A stretch of DNA of 37,071 bases from an uncultured Prevotella sp. (GTDB taxonomy: Bacteria > Bacteroidota > Bacteroidia > Bacteroidales > Bacteroidaceae). The notes below the pieces were generated by a model. It worked only from the letters and a program-made list of their open reading frames with translations, did no database searches and was not told where the DNA came from. The position numbers and the translations under genes are program-made. Below are positions 33,742 through 37,071 of this stretch, piece after piece (within the stretch, counting starts at the first letter, position 1; every line of letters begins with the position of its first letter). The DNA is taken from NCBI GenBank assembly GCA_934183135.1, contig CAKPRX010000013.1, forward strand, positions 1-37,071. The letters run 5' to 3'.

Positions 33742-33834
33742 CTGAAAATAGCGCACAGCCCCACACCCTGCGCCGAGTTTTTGCCATTATGTGCAGTAAC
33801 TTGTCTAAAATCACGGCAACTGGGAGCTGCGGCC

Positions 33835-34605
33835 TCAGCGCCTGACCACGCTGCGTATGGCAAACCACACATGACGGGCCACGGTGGGCAGCACGCCATA
33901 CTGGACACACATGACGCGGAAGCGCTCGCAGAGCGAGCGGCGGTGATAGCGCGAGGTCATGCCGCCGTCCAGGAAGTGGGCCACCACCGTATGGGTGTTT
34001 ACCAGCGGGGCTCCGGCACGCTGTGCGGCCTTCATTATGCGTATGCACCAGTCTACATCGGCCGAGTAGCGGTAGCGCAGGTCATACGGCTGCCCCTGGG
34101 CCAGGTCGGTCCGGGCGTAGAAAGCCTGATGGCACACCAGCATGCCGTGGCTGAACGAGCGCCAGCCGAGGTGCTCGGGGGGCGACAGGCGGCGGTGGCG
34201 CACAAAGTGGCCGTAGGCATCGACCACATCGGTGTCGCCGTAGATGACACCGGGCAGCACTGGGACCGACAGGGCGGCCTGGGCCACGGTGCTCAGCGTG
34301 GTGGGAGCGGCAAAGGTGTCGCCCGCGTTCATAAATACCAGGTAGGTACCCGTGGCACGGGCTATGCCCTTGTTCATGGCATCGTACAGGCCGCGGTCGG
34401 GCTCTGAAGTGACCACCACCTGGTGCCCGGCAGGACGGTCGGCCCTGTCGGCATAAGCCCGGGCCATGGCCACGGTGTCATCGGCCGACCGGCCGTCTAT
34501 TATCAGATGCTCTATGTCGGGGTGGGTCTGCCCGGCCACGCTGTCCAGCGTGCGTCCTATCTCGCCCGCAGCGTTATAGGTACAGGTAATAACCGTTATC
34601 TTCAT
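33835..34605 (-). CDS. Family 2 glycosyltransferase
   Basis: 256 residues. The GT-A start MKITVITCTYNAAGEIGRTL is followed by IEHLIIDGRSADDTVAMARA, EPDRGLYDAMNKGIARATG and YLVFMNAGDTFAAP, the regular GT2 set, including the acidic DxD-like motif (NAGD). VIYGDTDVVDAYGHF and HRLSPPEHLGWRSFSHGML with CHQAFYAR, then YSADVDWCIRIM, complete the typical WcaA-like pattern. Sugar donor and acceptor are unknown. The gene starts 3 bp after the end of the upstream glycosyltransferase gene, so the two are one operon, presumably making part of a surface polysaccharide or lipid-linked glycan. Confidence 0.92.
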   Translation of the reverse strand: MKITVITCTYNAAGEIGRTLDSVAGQTHPDIEHLIIDGRSADDTVAMARAYADRADRPAGHQVVVTSEPDRGLYDAMNKGIARATGTYLVFMNAGDTFAAPTTLSTVAQAALSVPVLPGVIYGDTDVVDAYGHFVRHRRLSPPEHLGWRSFSHGMLVCHQAFYARTDLAQGQPYDLRYRYSADVDWCIRIMKAAQRAGAPLVNTHTVVAHFLDGGMTSRYHRRSLCERFRVMCVQYGVLPTVARHVWFAIRSVVRR

Positions 34606-34608
34606 CGC

Positions 34609-35880
34609 TCAAGCCTCCAGATAGCCCTTGTCCAACACCTTGTTATATATATCTATATAGCGCATGGCCACCGTGCGCTGGGCGTAGCAGCGTGCCACCT
34701 TACTGACGGCCTCGGCCGACAGCAGGTCATGGTCGGCCTCGGCCAGCACCCAGTGTATGCCCCGGGCCAGGTCGGCGGCATCCTTGTAGGCAGCCACGTA
34801 GCCATTGGCCTGGTGGTCTATCTCCTCGGCTATGCCCCCCACGCCGAACCCGATACAGGGAACGCCACAGGCCATGGCCTCCATGATGGTGTTGGGCAGG
34901 TTCTCGGACAGCGATGGCAGCACGAACAGGTCGGCGGCCTGGTAGGCGGCCACTATGCGCGCCGTGTCGGTCAGATAGCCCAGGGGATAGGCTGGCAGCG
35001 CCAGGTGGGCCGTAACCTCCTCGGCATGGCCGCCCAGTACGACCAATGCGGTGTCGGCCCGCATCTCGGGATGCTGCTCGGCCAGCAGCCGGCAGGCTTC
35101 GGCCAGATAGCCCATGCCCTTGTTAACATTGGTGGCCCGCTGCGAGGCAAAGAGTATGAGCCGGCGGTCCTGGGGCAGTCCCAGCAACTGCCGGGCCGCG
35201 GCCTTGTCGCCTGGCCGGAACACGCGCGTGTCTATCGGGTTGGGTATCGACTCGACCGGCTGCCCTTCTAACAGCCGGCTCGACCGTGCCTCCGAGGCCA
35301 GCCACTGACTACAGGCCACGAAGTGTATCTGCCTACCGCGCAGCAGCCGCTCCTTGCGTCGCCAGACGCGTGTAGCCAGGTCGTGCTCGGCATGGCCGGG
35401 CAGGTAGGGGCAGTCGCCACACTGGGTGCGAAAACGCTGGCACCCTAAGGTGAGGTGGCAGATGGCCGTGGCAGGCCACATGTCGTGCATGGTCCATACC
35501 ACGGGTTTGCCCGAGTCCATTATCTTGCGCATATCCTGGAGCGACAGCATGCCCTGGTTGACCCACGCCAAGTGGATGATGTCGGCCTCGGCAAACTCGG
35601 GTAGCCGGGTGATGTCCGTGCCGGCATTGGCCATGTCTATCTCGAACAGATGGCGGCGCGAGAAGTGCAGATGGCAGAACAGGCACCATCGCTCCCACAG
35701 GAAGTGCCACCGCTGACGCCACGCATGGGGCAACCGGCATACCGATATGTGACTGGTCTCCTTGTCGCGCACCAGCATTTTGGCCTTGACACCGCTGTTG
35801 TTGAGCGCCTCCATCAACCGGCGGGCAGCCACAGCCGCTCCGCCCGTCCGTTCGCTCGTGTTTACTATCAATATCCTCAT
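34609..35880 (-). CDS. GT4-family glycosyltransferase
   Basis: 423 residues. The N-terminal Rossmann fold opens MRILIVNTSERTGGAAVAAR (GGA loop). DIIHLAWVNQGMLSLQDMRK and WTMHDMWPATAICHL follow, with a cysteine cluster (CHLTLGCQRF and TQCGDCPYLPGH). The C-terminal GT-B half has SIPNPIDTRVFRPGD, a nucleotide-sugar region LILFASQRATNVNKGMGYLA and the key LFVLPSLSENLPNTIMEAMA / CGVPCIGFGVGGIAEEI block with the EX7E pattern. It fits GT4, retaining. Its start is 14-16 bp after the nearest predicted transcription start, from one of three tandem repeats that each carry promoter elements. First gene of the two-gene glycosyltransferase operon. Confidence 0.94.
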   Translation of the reverse strand: MRILIVNTSERTGGAAVAARRLMEALNNSGVKAKMLVRDKETSHISVCRLPHAWRQRWHFLWERWCLFCHLHFSRRHLFEIDMANAGTDITRLPEFAEADIIHLAWVNQGMLSLQDMRKIMDSGKPVVWTMHDMWPATAICHLTLGCQRFRTQCGDCPYLPGHAEHDLATRVWRRKERLLRGRQIHFVACSQWLASEARSSRLLEGQPVESIPNPIDTRVFRPGDKAAARQLLGLPQDRRLILFASQRATNVNKGMGYLAEACRLLAEQHPEMRADTALVVLGGHAEEVTAHLALPAYPLGYLTDTARIVAAYQAADLFVLPSLSENLPNTIMEAMACGVPCIGFGVGGIAEEIDHQANGYVAAYKDAADLARGIHWVLAEADHDLLSAEAVSKVARCYAQRTVAMRYIDIYNKVLDKGYLEA

Positions 35881-35896
35881 ACCTTAATAATATATG

Positions 35897-36119
35897 TACA
35901 AAGGTAGTGCAAGGCGAAGACACTGCAAAGGAAAAAACGTAGTTTTTTAGATTGGCAGTGTTGAGCCGCAGCCTAACTTATACAAAGGTAGTGCAAGGCG
36001 AAGACACTGCAAAAGAAAAAACGTAGTTTTTTAGATTGGCAGTGTTGAGCCGCAGCCTAACTTATATAAAGGTAGTGCAAGGCGAAGACACTGCAAAAGA
36101 AAAAACGCAGTTTTTTAGG
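35897..36119 (-). repeat. Three tandem 84-bp promoter repeats
   Basis: Units start at 35897, 35981 and 36065 (period 84; the third is cut short near 36119). Each holds, on the minus strand, TTTG then 19 bp then TACCTTTG (TACCTTTA in unit 3). Each also holds the imperfect hairpin ACACTGC ... GCAGTGT around AAAAAAC/GTTTTTT. Units 1 and 2 differ at very few positions, so duplication is recent. The family also occurs at 1123-1369. Confidence 0.9.
35899..35929 (-). promoter_or_regulatory. Promoter of the glycosyltransferase operon (proximal of three)
   Basis: TTTG (35929-35926), 19 bp, TACCTTTG (35906-35899). Equivalent pairs lie at 36013-36010/35990-35983 (full consensus) and 36097-36094/36074-36067 (-7 reads TACCTTTA). 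The proximal one would give a leader of about 15 nt. Confidence 0.75.
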
Positions 36120-36161
36120 ATGCTATCTATTAAGGCGGGATGTGGCGGAGTGGCAGGCACG

Positions 36162-36190
36162 AAAAAAGCGGCCTCGCAGAGACCGCTATA
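36162..36190 (-). terminator. Terminator of the FISUMP-like lipoprotein gene
   Basis: On the minus strand AGCGGTCTC pairs with GAGGCCGCT (9 bp with one G-T pair) across a short loop and is followed by TTTTTTC. Confidence 0.75.
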
Positions 36191-36233
36191 AGCTATCAGC
36201 CCAGGCATCCAAGGCCCGACCCGGCATCAGCAG

Positions 36234-36908
36234 CTACTTCACAGCTACGGGTCTGACTGTAAGACCTAAGACACGACTGCATAGGCCAGCCCCAGTGCTA
36301 AGAGAGGCACCTACAGAAGTGATGCCGCAAGCACAAGTATAGCTGTCTTTACTGGCGACATCACTCAGCCAGTAGCAGGAATTGGCTCCATAGTAATAAC
36401 GGTCTTTGTTAGCCTTGAAACCAGCAGCAGGGAGAAAGATAGTATTGCCATTGGGGCCCTTAATAAGGAAACCGTTGGCACCATGATACTCAGAAACCCA
36501 TGACCAGCTGCACTTGTCATTCAGTTCCATATAATCGGCAACGGTGGGGACACGATAGCCCTCGCCCAGGCGCACACGGGCCACATCGTCGGCAGCCTCA
36601 AGCTGGGCCTTGCCGTCTTCGCCAGTGTACTTGGTCATCTTGTCGGCCCACCACTTATAGGTAGCCCACGAATAGTCACTCTTAGTCTCTGTCTCGCCAT
36701 AGGCGTAATAGTTGCCAGCCTCATAAGGGGTCTTGGCGCCCAGGTTACAGTCGGCCCACAGCACGCCACTGGGCAAACCCAAGTATACCATCTTGGGGCG
36801 ATACACGCTGCCACTGCCACCACCATTAGGCTCGTCGCCATCGCTACTACAGGCCACCAGCGAACACAGGTTACACAACATAAGGGGTAATAGGAATACT
36901 CTTCTCAT
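36234..36908 (-). CDS. FISUMP-like lipoprotein (C-type-lectin-like fold suspected)
   Basis: 224 residues. The lipobox LCSLVAC puts the lipidated cysteine at residue 20, followed by SSDGDEPNGGGSGS, a flexible linker of the surface-lipoprotein type. The body has KMVYLGLPSGVLWADCNLGA, AGNYYAYGETETKSDYSWAT, RLGEGYRVPTVADYMEL, FLIKGPNGNTIFLPAAGFKA, SCYWLSDVAS and the ending GLTVRPVAVK. The order LGLPSGxxWAxCNxGA / YYAYGETE / GYRVPT / FLPAAG / YWxS / xVRPV is that of FISUMP and DUF1566-type modules. It lacks the WSS of many relatives and has several cysteines late. Role unknown. The start at 36908 is chosen for the signal peptide; a -7 element is at 36934-36941. Confidence 0.8.
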   Translation of the reverse strand: MRRVFLLPLMLCNLCSLVACSSDGDEPNGGGSGSVYRPKMVYLGLPSGVLWADCNLGAKTPYEAGNYYAYGETETKSDYSWATYKWWADKMTKYTGEDGKAQLEAADDVARVRLGEGYRVPTVADYMELNDKCSWSWVSEYHGANGFLIKGPNGNTIFLPAAGFKANKDRYYYGANSCYWLSDVASKDSYTCACGITSVGASLSTGAGLCSRVLGLTVRPVAVK

Positions 36909-36933
36909 AACGTTTATTAAATTAATTTGGGTG

Positions 36934-36941
36934 CAAAGGTA
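36934..36941 (-). promoter_or_regulatory. -7 promoter element of the FISUMP-like gene
   Basis: TACCTTTG on the minus strand, about 20 bp before the transcript would reach the ATG at 36908. The -33 is not evident. Confidence 0.55.
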
Positions 36942-36994
36942 CGCAAAAGCCACCACTACCCCCGGGGGAAGGATTAAAGAATGTTAACGAGTGA

Positions 36995-37071
36995 TTATTC
37001 CATACCCTTGAAGGCTTCGCTGGCGCCCCATAGCCCCTTAGGCGAGCGGCAGGCGTACCTCGCATCAGCCC
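36995..37071 (-). CDS. C-terminal end of an unidentified gene
   Basis: On the minus strand the last 25 codons before a stop read ADARYACRSPKGLWGASEAF then KGME. The gene would extend past the right edge. The composition looks protein-like but 25 residues are too few to name it. Confidence 0.35.
   Translation of the reverse strand, partial: ADARYACRSPKGLWGASEAFKGME

Noticed and set aside
35897..36119. CRISPR array
   Set aside because: 84-bp units are repeated whole without unique spacers, and no cas gene is present.
36234..36908. Diversity-generating retroelement target
   Set aside because: No reverse transcriptase or template repeat in the window.
1..37071. tRNA or rRNA genes
   Set aside because: No T-loop GTTCGAA-type signatures in cloverleaf context and no rRNA sequence recognised on either strand.

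Overview
The window is chromosomal DNA from a Bacteroidales bacterium, most likely Prevotella or a close relative, with GC-rich genes. The evidence is the promoter grammar (a -7 element of the form TAnnTTTG, at the best sites a TTTG 19 bp upstream), several lipoproteins with SerAsp- or Lys-rich starts, PCMD and calycin-like surface proteins, a FISUMP-like lipoprotein, an N-glycan operon resembling the GH92/GH130/MFS locus of Bacteroides, and frequent AUA isoleucine codons in otherwise GC-rich genes. No rRNA, tRNA, CRISPR array, transposase, integrase or phage gene was found.

Layout. 1-1119: the start of a TcdA/ThiF-like gene and an EamA transporter on the minus strand, fired by a promoter that lies inside a dispersed repeat. 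1120-2167: a gene-free block with three 84-bp-type promoter repeats and one copy (A) of a 472-bp non-coding element. 2168-4303: a beta-barrel protein and a divergent OmpA-like lipoprotein. 4465-9244: minus-strand genes: a small AT-rich HAD-like gene, the unit cysE-yitT-AlbA_2, and the pair esterase-Cof phosphatase. 9536-15551: a four-gene operon GH92, GH125, MFS, GH130 that reads as a complete route for trimming alpha-mannose, importing Man-GlcNAc and splitting it by phosphorolysis. 15552-16640: gene-free, with the inverted copy (B) of the 472-bp element. 16641-20205: a PCMD lipoprotein, an outer-membrane barrel and a calycin/PCMD protein. 20324-22993: a DPE2-like 4-alpha-glucanotransferase. 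22994-24750: a repeat-rich leader, then a Nudix and an ADP-ribosylglycohydrolase gene. 24771-27354 (minus): NAD kinase and an ABC exporter. 27563-30903: DJ-1 family, ispD, recG. 31136-32074: a LysM/M23 endopeptidase. 32185-35880 (minus): a PurF-like protein lacking the catalytic cysteine and two glycosyltransferases. 35881-36120: three tandem 84-bp promoter repeats. 36234-37071 (minus): a FISUMP-like lipoprotein and the tail of another gene.

The genes are mostly ordinary core and glycan-metabolism genes. The unusual content lies between them: (1) an 84-bp repeat carrying a consensus promoter, tandemly repeated in front of two unrelated minus-strand genes; (2) two inverted 472-bp elements with conserved long hairpins and no coding capacity; (3) GGTAAAA-type tracts that begin exactly at stop codons; (4) a 21-bp-periodic leader enclosed in part by a 12-bp inverted repeat, in front of the ADP-ribose gene pair. 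All functional calls rest on recognised motifs read by eye; no database search was run.
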